A stretch of 64,000 bases of DNA, taken from Actinomycetospora lutea. Lineage in GTDB: Bacteria > Actinomycetota > Actinomycetes > Mycobacteriales > Pseudonocardiaceae. The translations under genes were made by a program, and so were the position numbers. The notes under the pieces are model-generated. The model worked only from the letters and a program-made list of their open reading frames with translations. It searched no databases and was not told the origin of the DNA. Shown one piece after another: positions 26,505-38,288 of the stretch. Position 1 is the first letter of the stretch. Each line of letters begins with the position of its first letter. The stretch is from contig NZ_JAQZAL010000005.1 in NCBI RefSeq assembly GCF_028737205.1, positions 158,308 to 222,307 of the forward strand. Reading direction: 5' to 3'.

Positions 26505-26548
26505 ACGACGAAGGCCCCGACAGCTGGTGCGGCCGGGGCCTTCGTCGT
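26505..26548. terminator. bidirectional terminator between the carotenoid oxygenase gene and katG
   Basis: ACGACGAAGGCCCCG (26505-26519) pairs perfectly over 15 bp with CGGGGCCTTCGTCGT (26534-26548), with a 14-nt loop. It lies between convergent stop codons. Confidence 0.85.
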
Positions 26549-26574
26549 GATCAGGCGTCGTGATCAGAGGGCGA

Positions 26575-29036
<2,462 letters not shown>

Positions 29037-29294
29037 GTGGGTGAGCCACGGCGGCGACGGCGGTGGCGATCGACACACCTGAGACGAGCGAACGTCGTCG
29101 GCGCGGCCATCGTGCTGGGGCTCGCCGGCTACGTGCTGCCGACCCAGTCGCTGGTGGCCGACCTCGAGGGCGCCCTCGACCGCAACCTGTGGGGTTCGGC
29201 CTCTACCTCGCCGCCGCGGTGCTCGTCGGCCTCTGCTGGAGTGGTGCGCCTGCGCGGCCGCTCGCGCGTCACCCGCGTGCACGCGCCGGGCTGA
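29037..29294 (+). pseudogene. possible small two-helix membrane protein with a frameshift
   Basis: From the GTG at 29037 the frame reads an Arg-rich start, then a hydrophobic helix ANVVGAAIVLGLAGYVLPTQ and LVADLEGALDRNLWG. After the G4 run at 29191-29194 the sense passes to another frame (FGLYLAAAVLVGLCWSG), a second hydrophobic helix. One extra G would join them. In the present sequence the first frame ends at 29294. Either a decayed gene or a base-call error; no family recognised. Confidence 0.35.
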
Positions 29295-29405
29295 CCGCCG
29301 TACGAGCGATGCGGCATCGCTGGCGTGTGACGCCAGGATCGCCACATCCTCGCCGACGCGACACGCTGAAGCTCGCGGCACGGCGCCCCCCGGTGGAGCG
29401 AGCGG

Positions 29406-31178
29406 TCAGCGCAGGGGGTGGCGAGGCACCGAGCGGAGGTTCGAGCGCGCGAGGTCGACCATCTTCCCGACGCCGCCGGCCAGCACCGTGCGCATGCCCG
29501 CGAGCGCGAAGCCGCGGACCTGTTCGGCGGTGATGTGCGGCGGGATCGAGAGCGCGTTGGGGTCGGTGCGCACGTCGACGAGCGCGGGGCCGCGGTGGTC
29601 GAGCGCCGAGCGCAGGGCGCCGCGCAGCTCCTGCGGGTCCGCCACGGTCACGGCGTGCAGACCGGACGCGCGGGCGATCGCGCCGAGGTCGGCGGGGCCG
29701 TGGTCGGTCTGGAACGACGGGAACCCCGCGACCATCATCTCCAGGCGGATCATGCCCAGCGAGCCGTTGTTGAACGCGACGACCGTGAGGTCGAGGTCCT
29801 GCTCGGCGGCGGTCAGCAGCTCGCCCATCAGCATGGTCAGCCCGCCGTCACCGGACATCGACACGACCTGACGGCCCCCGGGGACGTCACGGTGCGACAC
29901 CGCCGCCCCGATCGCGTGCAGCAGCGCGTTGGCCATCGTCCCGTGGCGGAACGAGCCGATGATGCGCCGCCGCCCCGTCGGCGTGATGTACCGCGCGGCC
30001 CACACGTTGCACATGCCCGTGTCGACGGTGACGACGGCGTCGTCGTCGAGCTCGTCGTCGAGCACCGAGGCGACGTACTCGGGGTGCACGGGCCGGTGGT
30101 CCTCGACGCGCCGCGTGTAGGCGTCGACGACGTGCTCGAGCGCGTCGGCGTGGTGACGCAGCATCTCCTCGAGGAACGTGCGGTCGGTCTTCTCCTCGAC
30201 CAGCGGGAGCAGCGCGCGCAGGGTCGCGCCGACGTCGCCCTCGACGCCGAGGTCGAGCACGGTGCGCCGCCCGAGGTGCCGCGCGTCGCGGTCGACCTGC
30301 ACGGTGCGCGTCTGCGGCAGGAACCCGTCGTAGGGGAAGTCGGTGCCGAGCAGCACGAGCAGCTCGGCGGAGTGGCTCGCCTCGAAGCAGGCGCCGTAGC
30401 CGAGCAGCCCGCTCATCCCCACGTCGTAGGGGTTGTCGTACTGGATCCACTCCTTGCCGCCCAGCGAGTGCCCGACCGGCGACCCGATCCGCTCGGCCAG
30501 GGCCAGCACCTCGTCGCGCGCCTCCCGCACCCCCGCGCCGACGAACAGCGTCACCGTGCGCGCGCGGTTGATGTGCTCGGCGAGCGCCTCGACGCGGTCG
30601 GGCGCGGGCTGCACCACCGACGACGGGGCGACGAGGTCGCCCCGGCCGGTGGGGTGCGCGGCGGGCAGCGCGGTGATGTCGCCGGGCAGCACCAGCACCG
30701 ACACCCCGCGGTCGGCGAGCGCGGTCTGCATCGCGATCCGCTGCAGCCGCGGCATCTGCTCCGGCCGCGAGATCAGCTCGACCCACGAGGAGCACTCGAC
30801 GAACAGCCGCTCGGGGTGCGTCTCCTGGAAGTAGTTCGTCCCGATCTGCAGCGACGGGATGTGCGACGCGATCGCGAGCACCGGCGCGCCGGAGCGGTGC
30901 GCGTCGTAGAGCCCCTGGACGAGGTGCGTGTTGCCCGGCCCGCAGCTGCCGGCGCACACCGCGAGCGCGCCGGTCAGCTGCGCCTCGGCGGCGGCCGCGA
31001 GCGCCCCGGCCTCCTCGTTGTGCACGTGGATCCAGTCGATCCCGCCCGCCGCGGCCCCGCCCGAGCGGCGCACCGCGTCGACGATCGGGTTCAGGCTGTC
31101 CCCGACCAGGCCGTAGATCCGGCGGACGCCGGCCTGGATCAGGACCTCGATGATCTGGTCGGCGACGGTGCGAGCCAT
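29406..31178 (-). CDS. poxB: thiamine-diphosphate-dependent pyruvate dehydrogenase (quinone)/pyruvate oxidase, PoxB-like
   Basis: 590 residues (E. coli PoxB has 572). The N-terminal VRRIYGLVGDSLNPIVDAVRR and the cofactor-activating Glu in HVHNEEAGALAAAAEAQLTG are PoxB-like. The ThDP/Mg motif is SMSGDGGLTMLMGELLTA followed by AFNNGSLGMI. The C-terminal GFALAGMRTVLAGGVGKMVD resembles the lipid-binding tail of PoxB. It would oxidise pyruvate to acetate and CO2 with electrons to the quinone pool at the membrane. The start is at MARTVADQIIE; the open frame continues far upstream as shadow of the divergent gene. Confidence 0.85.
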   Translation of the reverse strand: MARTVADQIIEVLIQAGVRRIYGLVGDSLNPIVDAVRRSGGAAAGGIDWIHVHNEEAGALAAAAEAQLTGALAVCAGSCGPGNTHLVQGLYDAHRSGAPVLAIASHIPSLQIGTNYFQETHPERLFVECSSWVELISRPEQMPRLQRIAMQTALADRGVSVLVLPGDITALPAAHPTGRGDLVAPSSVVQPAPDRVEALAEHINRARTVTLFVGAGVREARDEVLALAERIGSPVGHSLGGKEWIQYDNPYDVGMSGLLGYGACFEASHSAELLVLLGTDFPYDGFLPQTRTVQVDRDARHLGRRTVLDLGVEGDVGATLRALLPLVEEKTDRTFLEEMLRHHADALEHVVDAYTRRVEDHRPVHPEYVASVLDDELDDDAVVTVDTGMCNVWAARYITPTGRRRIIGSFRHGTMANALLHAIGAAVSHRDVPGGRQVVSMSGDGGLTMLMGELLTAAEQDLDLTVVAFNNGSLGMIRLEMMVAGFPSFQTDHGPADLGAIARASGLHAVTVADPQELRGALRSALDHRGPALVDVRTDPNALSIPPHITAEQVRGFALAGMRTVLAGGVGKMVDLARSNLRSVPRHPLR

Positions 31179-31256
31179 GGCGCGATCTTCGCGCCTGCAC
31201 GCTCGGAACGCACCCGGCCCGACAGCGACCACCTGCCCGCACGGCACCCTGGGTAC

Positions 31257-32465
31257 GTGGTGGACGTGGACGAGGCGCCGGAGCACACGACCCCGCGCGC
31301 CGTCACCGTCGCGCTGCTCGTCGTGCTGGGCCTCGCGGCGCTGTTCCTGCTCACCGCCGCGGTCACCGCGCTGGTGCCCGGGGCGGCCCTGCTCGGGACG
31401 GAGCCCTCGAAGCGCGTCGTGGTCGTGCACGGCCCGCTGCTCGTGCTCCTCGGGCTCGTCGTGTCGGTCGGCGCGTGGCTCGTGCGCGCGTCGCGCCGGG
31501 CGTTCCGGATGGTCGGCACCGCGGTGGCGGCGACCGCCACGGTCGCGACGCTCGTGCTCGCCGGGGCCATCGGCGGCGTGGTCACCGCGACGCTCGGCGC
31601 CGGCGGGAGCATCGACCCGTGGCGCGCGCTGACGCTCGCCGGGCCGCCCGCGGATGCGGCCCCGGACACGCGCACGGTGTACACGACCACCCCCGAGGGC
31701 CAGGACCTCCACCTCGCGGTCACGCGCCCGCGCACGCCCGGCCCCGCGCCGGTGTTCGTGTGGGTGCACGGCGGCGGCTGGGCGACCGGCTCGGAGCTCG
31801 ACCGCGCCGCCGACATGCGCCGTCTCGCCGACGCCGGCTTCCTCGCGGTCTCGGTGGAGTACACGCTCTCCGCACCCGGGCGCCCCACCTGGGACGTCGC
31901 CGGCCCGCAGGTCGCGTGCGCGCTCGCCCGGGTCGCCGAGCAGGCGGCCGAGCAGGGCGGCGACCCGCGCCGCATCGTGCTCGGCGGCGACTCCGCGGGG
32001 GGCCAGCTCGCGATCTCGGTCGGCTACCGGGCGGCGGCCGGCACCCAGCCCTCGGCGTGCGCGTCCCCGGTGCCGGTGCCCGTCCCGCGCGCGGTCGCCA
32101 CGATCTATCCCGCGGTCGACCTCGCCGACACCCACCGCCGCGGCATCGGCGCGCAGCCGTTCGCCGTCGCCTACACCGGCGGCACGCCCGAGCAGGTCCC
32201 CGGCCGCTACGGCGCGGTGTCGGGCACGGACGCGCTCACGCCGGCGGCGCCGCCGACCCTCGCGATCGTGCCGGCCCGCGACCACCTCGTGCCCCCCGAG
32301 GGCGCGGCCCACTTCGTCGCCTCCGCGCGCGCCGCCGGGGTGGACGCGCAGCAGGTCGACATCCCGTTCGCCGACCACGCCTTCGACGTCGGCCCGGACG
32401 GCTCGCTCGGGCACCAGGCCGCGTTCTCGGTGCTCGCGGACTGGGTCACGCGCCGGGTTCGGTGA
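31257..32465 (+). CDS. membrane-anchored alpha/beta hydrolase (BD-FAE/esterase-like)
   Basis: About 402 residues. The N-terminal 130 residues hold three or four hydrophobic helices (VTVALLVVLGLAALFLLTAA, LLVLLGLVVSVGAWLV, ATVATLVLAGAIGGVVTA). The catalytic domain follows with oxyanion motif VHGGGWATG, nucleophile elbow GGDSAGGQ, Asp in PARDHLVPP and His in FADHAFD. Family IV/BD-FAE-like carboxylesterase, probably with the catalytic domain at the outer membrane face. Start is one of two adjacent GTGs (31257, 31260) without a clear ribosome site. Divergent from poxB. Substrate unknown. Confidence 0.83.
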   Translation: MVDVDEAPEHTTPRAVTVALLVVLGLAALFLLTAAVTALVPGAALLGTEPSKRVVVVHGPLLVLLGLVVSVGAWLVRASRRAFRMVGTAVAATATVATLVLAGAIGGVVTATLGAGGSIDPWRALTLAGPPADAAPDTRTVYTTTPEGQDLHLAVTRPRTPGPAPVFVWVHGGGWATGSELDRAADMRRLADAGFLAVSVEYTLSAPGRPTWDVAGPQVACALARVAEQAAEQGGDPRRIVLGGDSAGGQLAISVGYRAAAGTQPSACASPVPVPVPRAVATIYPAVDLADTHRRGIGAQPFAVAYTGGTPEQVPGRYGAVSGTDALTPAAPPTLAIVPARDHLVPPEGAAHFVASARAAGVDAQQVDIPFADHAFDVGPDGSLGHQAAFSVLADWVTRRVR

Positions 32466-32642
32466 GGACCTCTCCGATCACCCCGTGCGTGGCCGCCCGC
32501 ACGGCCTCCCAGAGCCGGGCGACCACGTCGCTCATCGGCCGGCGCCTGCCCGGAGCGTGCGGCTCCGTGCCCGTCACGGACACCGCCTCGGCATCGTGAC
32601 CGATCACCGCAGGCGTCGGCCGGGAGCGGGTACGCCCAGGTC

Positions 32643-33314
32643 GTGGACAGGTTCGAGGGCTGGATCGCCGGCATCGGGACGGCGGGCGGGCTGCGCGCGG
32701 TGGTGGGGCACTGGCCGGCGTCGCCGCTCGGGGCCTTCACCGACGTGATGGTCGAGCGCCCCGACGGCCACCGGATCCTGCTCGCGCCCGACGAGCGCGT
32801 CGCCGCGTTCGTGGGCGCCACGTACACCTTCGACGAGACCCGGCTGGGCCCGGTGACGCACGCCCGGGAGGGCCGGGAGCACCGCGTCACGACCACCGAC
32901 CTCGACCTCACCCTGCACGTCGGCGGCCGCCCACCGCTGGGGTGGCTGCTGCGCGCGGTGCCCGCACGGCTCGCGACCGCCCCGGCGTGGATCACCGCAA
33001 TCGACGCCGTGGCGCGGCGTGTCCTGCCCGGTGTGCGCACGGTCGGCACCGCGGGCGGCGGGCGTCGCGAGTACTACGGCGCGCGGGACCTGCTCCGGGT
33101 GACCCGCGCGCGCGTGCGCTGGGAGGGTGCCGACCAGGGTGCGCTCACCGCGGTCTCCCCGCCGGTGCACTTCGGCTTCGGGTCGACGCCGCGGACGCCG
33201 TCGCTGGTGCGCATCACGACGTCGATTAGGCATACCGGCGGCACGCAGCGCGGCGGAGCCGCCGCGCCGACGGTGAATACCGGCCGGGACGCGCGGTTAG
33301 CCTCGGAGACATGA
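32643..33314 (+). CDS. hypothetical protein
   Basis: 223 residues, no recognised domain. Starts [20 protein letters not shown] and includes [26 protein letters not shown], a pattern seen in uncharacterised actinobacterial proteins. The last 30 residues are low-complexity and overlap SelO by 4 bp. A GC hairpin (33248-33267) inside this tail and a stop at 33227-33229 in another frame hint that the real gene may end earlier after a frame change, but this cannot be shown. No strong ribosome site before the GTG. Confidence 0.55.
   Translation: MDRFEGWIAGIGTAGGLRAVVGHWPASPLGAFTDVMVERPDGHRILLAPDERVAAFVGATYTFDETRLGPVTHAREGREHRVTTTDLDLTLHVGGRPPLGWLLRAVPARLATAPAWITAIDAVARRVLPGVRTVGTAGGGRREYYGARDLLRVTRARVRWEGADQGALTAVSPPVHFGFGSTPRTPSLVRITTSIRHTGGTQRGGAAAPTVNTGRDARLASET
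33248..33267. terminator. GC hairpin upstream of selO
   Basis: GCGCGGCGG pairs with CCGCCGCGC over 9 bp with a 2-nt loop. It lies in the predicted tail of the preceding frame, so it acts as a terminator only if that gene ends earlier. Confidence 0.3.
33298..33303 (+). promoter_or_regulatory. putative leaderless promoter -10 for selO (TAGCCT)
   Basis: The TANNNT hexamer ends 7 nt before the ATG at 33311, with no ribosome site between. Confidence 0.35.
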
Positions 33315-34777
33315 CCGTCGCCGCGTCGCCCGTCCCCCTCGACGACTGGTTCGTCCGGGACCTCGGGGGCCTCTACCAGCCGTGGCAGGCCGCGCCCGCC
33401 CCGTCGCCGGAGCTGGTCGCGTTCAACGACGACCTCGCCGCCGAGCTCGGTCTCGACGCCGCCGCCCTGCGCGCCCCCGAGGGCGTCGCGGTGCTCACCG
33501 GCACGGCCGTGCCGACGGGCGCGACACCGGTGGCGATGGCCTACGCCGGCCACCAGTTCGGCAACTACTCCCCGCGCCTCGGCGACGGGCGCGCGCTGCT
33601 GCTCGGCGAGATCACCGACACCGCCGGGCGGCGCCGCGACCTGCACCTGAAGGGTTCCGGCCGCACCCCGTTCGCCCGCGGCGGGGACGGGCTGGCGACC
33701 CTGGGTCCGATGCTGCGCGAGTACGTCGTCGGCGAGGCGATGCACGCGCTGGGCGTCCCGACCACGCGCGCGCTGTCCGTCGCCACCACCGGCGAGCGGG
33801 TGATGCGCGAGCGGCCGCTGCCCGGCGCCGTGCTCGCCCGCGTCGCGTCCAGCCACCTGCGCGTCGGCACCTTCCAGTACGCCGCGGCGACGGGCGACGC
33901 CGACCTGCTCGCGCGCCTCACCGGCCACGCGATCGCGCGCCACCACCCGCAGGCCGCCGAGGCCGAGCGGCCCGCGCTGGCCCTGCTCGAGGCGGTCGTC
34001 GAGGCGCAGGCGGCGCTCGTCGCGCAGTGGATGGACGTCGGGTTCGTGCACGGCGTCATGAACACCGACAACATGACGATCTCCGGCGAGACCATCGACT
34101 ACGGGCCCTGCGCGTTCCTCGACGCCTACGACCCGGCGACGGTCTACAGCTCGATCGACCACGGCGGGCGGTACGCGTACGGCAACCAGCCGCAGGTGGC
34201 GCAGTGGAACCTCGCGCGGTTCGCGGAGTCGCTGCTGAGCCGGATCGAGGACGACCCGGAGGCCGCGATCCCCGCGGCCACCGAGGTGGTGTCCTCGTTC
34301 GCACCGCGCTTCGCCCGGCACCGCTCGGCGGGGCTGCACGCCAAGCTCGGGCTGGTCGGCGAGCACCGGGAGCTCGCCGAGGAGCTGATCACGCTCATGG
34401 CCGAGCAGAAGCCCGACCACACCCGCTTCTTCCGCGGGCTCTCGAGCGCCGCGCGGGGCGACGCCTCCCCCGTGCTCGACCTCGTCGTCGACCGCGACGC
34501 ACTCGACGCCTGGCTGGGTCGCTGGCGCGCGGTGCTGGACGACCAGGACCGCCCGGCGGCCGAGTCCGCCGACGCCATGGACCGCGTCAACCCCGTCTAC
34601 ATCCCGCGCAACCACCACGTCGAGGCCGCGCTGGACGCCGCGGTCGCGGGCGATCCCGCGCCGTTCCACCGGCTCGTCGACGTGGTCTCCCGCCCGTTCG
34701 AGGAGCGGCCGGGGCTCGAGGAGTACGCGCAGGGCGACCCGTCGGCCACGGGGTACGTCACGTACTGCGGGACCTAG
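33311..34777 (+). CDS. selO: protein adenylyltransferase SelO (YdiU/UPF0061 family)
   Basis: 488 residues, matching the pseudokinase SelO family: [20 protein letters not shown] near residue 78, [18 protein letters not shown] near residue 112, [20 protein letters not shown], and [20 protein letters not shown] near residue 246 with the metal-binding Asn and Asp. SelO transfers AMP from ATP to Ser/Thr/Tyr of target proteins and is linked to redox homeostasis. No C-terminal selenocysteine signal is apparent; the protein ends VTYCGT, with Cys in the position where some homologues carry Sec or Cys. The stop overlaps the convergent hydroxylase stop by 4 bp. Confidence 0.93.
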   Translation: MTVAASPVPLDDWFVRDLGGLYQPWQAAPAPSPELVAFNDDLAAELGLDAAALRAPEGVAVLTGTAVPTGATPVAMAYAGHQFGNYSPRLGDGRALLLGEITDTAGRRRDLHLKGSGRTPFARGGDGLATLGPMLREYVVGEAMHALGVPTTRALSVATTGERVMRERPLPGAVLARVASSHLRVGTFQYAAATGDADLLARLTGHAIARHHPQAAEAERPALALLEAVVEAQAALVAQWMDVGFVHGVMNTDNMTISGETIDYGPCAFLDAYDPATVYSSIDHGGRYAYGNQPQVAQWNLARFAESLLSRIEDDPEAAIPAATEVVSSFAPRFARHRSAGLHAKLGLVGEHRELAEELITLMAEQKPDHTRFFRGLSSAARGDASPVLDLVVDRDALDAWLGRWRAVLDDQDRPAAESADAMDRVNPVYIPRNHHVEAALDAAVAGDPAPFHRLVDVVSRPFEERPGLEEYAQGDPSATGYVTYCGT

Positions 34778-36393
34778 GCGATCGCGACCGGGGGCGGCTC
34801 CGGCAGCGGCGCCCCGGTCAGCACGGCGAGGTGCGCCGTGAGGCCCGCCGCCGTGAGCGGCCGCGCCGTCCAGCCGACGTAGCCGTCGGGACGCACGAGC
34901 ACCGCGTCACCGCCGCGCACGCCGTAGGCGGCGGCGACGTCGCCGGCACCGTCGACGAGGCACGGCTCGCCGGCGTCCGCGAACGCGGCGCCGAGGTCCG
35001 GCGCGGCCACCGTGTGCACGACCAGCGACAGCCCCGACGCCGCGGCGACCTCGCGGGCCGCGGCGACGGCGGCGAGCTGGGCGGGATCGTCGACGTAGGC
35101 GAGCAGCGCGAACTCGGTGGCGGCGAGCACCGCGTGCAGGCGCAGCGGGTCGTTGACCACCTCGCGGCGCAGGCCACGCGCGTCCGGGGCGCGCTCCCCC
35201 GGCCGGACCCCGAGGGCCTCGCCGGCGGCCCCGACGATCGGGCTGTCCGGGTAGGCGACCAGCAGCTGCGCCTCGCGCCGCGCCATCATCGCCGGGTCCT
35301 CGGCGTCGAAGCCCTCGCGGGCGTGCCGCACGGTGCGGCCGACGACCTCCTCGCCGATGGGGTGCCGCTCGGCGTGATAGCTCTCCAGCAGCGCCGGGTC
35401 GGCGGTGCCGTCGAGGACGAGCGCGAGCTTCCAGGCGAGGTTGAGCCCGTCCTGAATGCCGGTGTTCATGCCCTGGCCGCCGGTCGGCGGGTGGATGTGC
35501 GCGGCGTCGCCGGCGATGAAGCAGCGTCCCGCGCCGTAGCCGCCGGCGAGCCGGTGGCTGATGCGGAACACCGACGACCAGCGCAGGTCCGACACGGTCG
35601 TCGGTTCCGGGGCGAGGCGGTCGACGACGGCCTGGAGGTCGGCGAGGGTCGGCGTCCGGCCGGCCTCGAGACCGTGCACGACACCGTCGCCACCGGAGCC
35701 GCTGTCGACGAGCTCGGGCGGGGCCAGCATCGAGATGCGGTAGCGACCGTGGTCGGGCAGCGGGACGGCGACGAGTCCGTCGTCGCCGCGCGTGCACCGG
35801 ACCGCGAACCCGGCCGGCATCGACCAGTCGAGCACGACGTCGCCGAGCATGTACGACTCGGGGAACGCGTCGCCCTCGAAGGACAGACCGAGACCCTTGC
35901 GCACCACGCTGTGGGCACCGTCGGCGCCGACGAGGTACGACGTCCGCACCTGCTCGTCGCCGGCGGGCGTGCGCAGGAGCAGGTCCACGCCGTCGGCGTC
36001 CTGGGTGAAGCCGACCAGCTCGGTGCCCCGCTCGACCGCGCCACCTCGGCGCCGGAGCTCCTCGGTGAGGAGGCGCTCGGTCGTGTACTGGGGCAGCGTG
36101 GAGAAGACGTAGGGCACGTCCGGCGGCAGCACCATCTCCGTCCGCGCGACCTCCACGCCGTCGCGGTGGACGATCTGGCCCCGCAGGTGACGGACCTCGT
36201 CGAGCGCCGGGGCGAGCATGCCGCTGCGCTCCCAGTGCTCGAGCGTGCGCGGCTGGAGCCCGACGGCCTTCGCGTAGTGCCGCGGGGCGGCGAGGACATC
36301 GATCACCCGCACCCGCACCCCGCGCCGGGCGAGCTCGACCGCGGTGGTCAGCCCGACCGGGCCCGCACCCACGACGACGACGTCTTCGGCCAT
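34774..36393 (-). CDS. FAD-dependent aromatic hydroxylase (PgaE/MhpA-like, with C-terminal thioredoxin-like domain)
   Basis: 539 residues. FAD motif [20 protein letters not shown] at residue 5, DG motif [15 protein letters not shown], and GD motif [17 protein letters not shown]. The last 150 residues (from about [14 protein letters not shown] to [13 protein letters not shown]) form the thioredoxin-like tail of PheA/PgaE-type hydroxylases. NAD(P)H- and O2-dependent hydroxylation of a phenol or polyketide-like ring is expected. The ATG follows AGGAGCGTGCC. The gene is divergent from the flavin-dependent pair at 36592 and may share control with it. Confidence 0.9.
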   Translation of the reverse strand: MAEDVVVVGAGPVGLTTAVELARRGVRVRVIDVLAAPRHYAKAVGLQPRTLEHWERSGMLAPALDEVRHLRGQIVHRDGVEVARTEMVLPPDVPYVFSTLPQYTTERLLTEELRRRGGAVERGTELVGFTQDADGVDLLLRTPAGDEQVRTSYLVGADGAHSVVRKGLGLSFEGDAFPESYMLGDVVLDWSMPAGFAVRCTRGDDGLVAVPLPDHGRYRISMLAPPELVDSGSGGDGVVHGLEAGRTPTLADLQAVVDRLAPEPTTVSDLRWSSVFRISHRLAGGYGAGRCFIAGDAAHIHPPTGGQGMNTGIQDGLNLAWKLALVLDGTADPALLESYHAERHPIGEEVVGRTVRHAREGFDAEDPAMMARREAQLLVAYPDSPIVGAAGEALGVRPGERAPDARGLRREVVNDPLRLHAVLAATEFALLAYVDDPAQLAAVAAAREVAAASGLSLVVHTVAAPDLGAAFADAGEPCLVDGAGDVAAAYGVRGGDAVLVRPDGYVGWTARPLTAAGLTAHLAVLTGAPLPEPPPVAIA

Positions 36394-36526
36394 GGCACGC
36401 TCCTGTTCGTCACACGACGTCCTGGCGGTCCCCCGACAACTGGGCCGAACGGGACCTCTGCCCGGACCGGCGATGACCCTGAGTACAACGCACGGGCAGA
36501 ACGGCGGTCAACAAGATCCCGGAATA

Positions 36527-36574
36527 GTTGACAGGTCAACCAGTGTTCGCCAGAGTGCAAGTTGAACCGTCAAC
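36527..36574. promoter_or_regulatory. tandem operators GTTGA-N4-TCAAC
   Basis: Two inverted repeats with identical arms: GTTGA-CAGG-TCAAC (36527-36540) and GTTGA-ACCG-TCAAC (36561-36574), centres 34 bp apart, plus a GTCAAC half-site near 36507. They sit immediately before the CE1758-like gene. Confidence 0.7.
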
Positions 36575-36591
36575 GAATGGAGCGGAGGGCC

Positions 36592-37686
36592 ATGCAGTTC
36601 GGTGTCTTCTCGGTCAGCGACATCACCCCCGACCCGACGACCGGCCGTGCTCCCACCGAGGCCGAGCGGCTGCAGGCCGTGCTGCGGATCGCGGAGAAGA
36701 CGGAGGAGGTCGGGCTCGACGTCTTCGCCCTCGGCGAGCACCACAACCCGCCGTTCTTCTCGTCCTCGCCCACGACGACGCTGGGCTACCTCGCGGGCCG
36801 CACCCAGCGGCTGCAGCTGTCGACCGCGACCACGCTCATCACCACGAACGACCCGGTGAAGATCGCCGAGGACTACGCGATGCTGCAGCACCTCGCGGCC
36901 GGCCGCGTCGACCTGACCCTGGGCCGCGGCAACACCGGGCCGGTCTACCCGTGGTTCGGCCAGGACATCCGCCAGGGCATCCCGCTCGCGATCGAGAACT
37001 ACGCGCTGCTGCGCCGTCTGTGGGACGAGGACGTGGTGGACTGGGAGGGGAAGTTCCGCACGCCGCTGCAGGGCTTCACCTCGACCCCGCGCCCGCTCGA
37101 CGGCATCGCGCCGTTCGTGTGGCACGGATCGATCCGCAGCCCCGAGATCGCCGAGCAGGCGGCGTACTACGGCGACGGCTTCTTCCACAACCACATCTTC
37201 TGGCCCGCCGACCACACCCGGCGCATGGTCGACTTCTACCGCCGCCGCTTCGAGCACCACGGCCACGGCGACGCCGACCAGGCGATCGTCGGCCTCGGCG
37301 GCCAGGTGTTCATGCGGAAGAACTCCCAGGACGCCGTGCGCGAGTTCCGTCCCTACTTCGACGAGGCCCCGGTCTACGGCCACGGCCCGTCGCTGGAGGA
37401 CTTCGCCCGCGAGACGCCGCTGACCGTCGGCAGCCCGCAGCAGGTCATCGACCGGACGCTGGGCTTCCGCGACTACGTCGGCGACTACCAGCGCCAGCTG
37501 TTCCTCATCGACCACGCGGGCCTGCCGCTCAAGACCGTCCTCGAGCAGCTGGACCTGCTCGGCGAGGAGGTCGTGCCGGTGCTGCGCCGGGAGTTCGCCG
37601 CCCTCAAGCCCGCCCACGTGCCGGAGGCGCCGACCCACGGGTCGCTGGTCGCCGCGCGTGACAGCAAGGTGGAGGTGACCGTCTGA
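36592..37686 (+). CDS. LLM class flavin-dependent oxidoreductase (CE1758-like luciferase-type monooxygenase)
   Basis: 364 residues of the luciferase-like TIM-barrel family: MQFGVFSVSDITPDPTTG, LDVFALGEHHNPPF, ATTLITTNDPVKIAEDYAML and VDLTLGRGNTGPVYPWFGQD. It probably uses FMNH2 and O2 to oxidise an unknown organic substrate. The next gene is a flavin reductase-like partner overlapping by one base, the arrangement of the two-component CE1758/CE1759 duo. GGAGGGCC precedes the ATG. Tandem GTTGA-N4-TCAAC operators upstream suggest tight repression by an unidentified regulator. Confidence 0.88.
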   Translation: MQFGVFSVSDITPDPTTGRAPTEAERLQAVLRIAEKTEEVGLDVFALGEHHNPPFFSSSPTTTLGYLAGRTQRLQLSTATTLITTNDPVKIAEDYAMLQHLAAGRVDLTLGRGNTGPVYPWFGQDIRQGIPLAIENYALLRRLWDEDVVDWEGKFRTPLQGFTSTPRPLDGIAPFVWHGSIRSPEIAEQAAYYGDGFFHNHIFWPADHTRRMVDFYRRRFEHHGHGDADQAIVGLGGQVFMRKNSQDAVREFRPYFDEAPVYGHGPSLEDFARETPLTVGSPQQVIDRTLGFRDYVGDYQRQLFLIDHAGLPLKTVLEQLDLLGEEVVPVLRREFAALKPAHVPEAPTHGSLVAARDSKVEVTV

Positions 37687-38288
37687 TGGAGACCCGCACC
37701 CTCGCGGTGGTCAGCGCCGGGCTGTCGACACCGTCGTCGACGCGTCTGCTGGCCGACCGTCTCACCGACGGCGTCGTGACCGCGCTGCGCGAGCGCGGGG
37801 TCGAGGCGCGGCCCGAGGTGATCGAGCTGCGCGACCACGCGCGCGACCTCGCCGACCACCTCGTCACCGGCTTCCCGAACGCCGCGCTGCGCCCGGTGCT
37901 CGAGACCGTCGCCGGCGCCGACGGGCTGGTCGCCGTCACCCCGATCTTCTCGGCGTCCTACAGCGGCCTGTTCAAGACGTTCGTCGACGTCCTCGACCGC
38001 GACGCGCTCGCGGGCACCCCGGTGCTGCTCGGCGCGACCGCGGGCACCGCGCGCCACCAGCTCGCGCTGGACCACGCGATGCGCCCGCTGTTCGCCTACC
38101 TGCACGCCACCGCCGTGCCGACCGGCGTGTTCGCGGCGTCCGAGGACTGGGGGTCGAGCACGGAGCTGACCGACCGCATCACGCGGGCAGCCGGCGAGCT
38201 CGCCGACCTCGTGGCGGCCCGGCCGACGACGGCGGCGCCCGACCCGTTCGCCGACCCGACGCCGTTCGAGGCGCTGCTGCGCGGCTAG
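37686..38288 (+). CDS. NAD(P)H-dependent FMN reductase (CE1759-like), partner of the LLM enzyme
   Basis: 200 residues of the flavodoxin-like NADPH-dependent FMN reductase family: TLAVVSAGLSTPSSTRLLAD at the start, GADGLVAVTPIFSASYSGLFKTFVD in the middle and PVLLGATAGTARHQLALDHA later. It should supply reduced FMN to the preceding monooxygenase. Its ATG overlaps the upstream stop (TGATG), so expression is coupled. The 3' end overlaps the convergent MFS gene stop by 4 bp. Confidence 0.9.
   Translation: METRTLAVVSAGLSTPSSTRLLADRLTDGVVTALRERGVEARPEVIELRDHARDLADHLVTGFPNAALRPVLETVAGADGLVAVTPIFSASYSGLFKTFVDVLDRDALAGTPVLLGATAGTARHQLALDHAMRPLFAYLHATAVPTGVFAASEDWGSSTELTDRITRAAGELADLVAARPTTAAPDPFADPTPFEALLRG

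Noticed and set aside
29063..29533. 156-codon plus-strand frame overlapping the poxB 3' end
   Set aside because: Only one short stretch (the second hydrophobic helix) looks protein-like; the rest is Arg/Ser-rich shadow of poxB.
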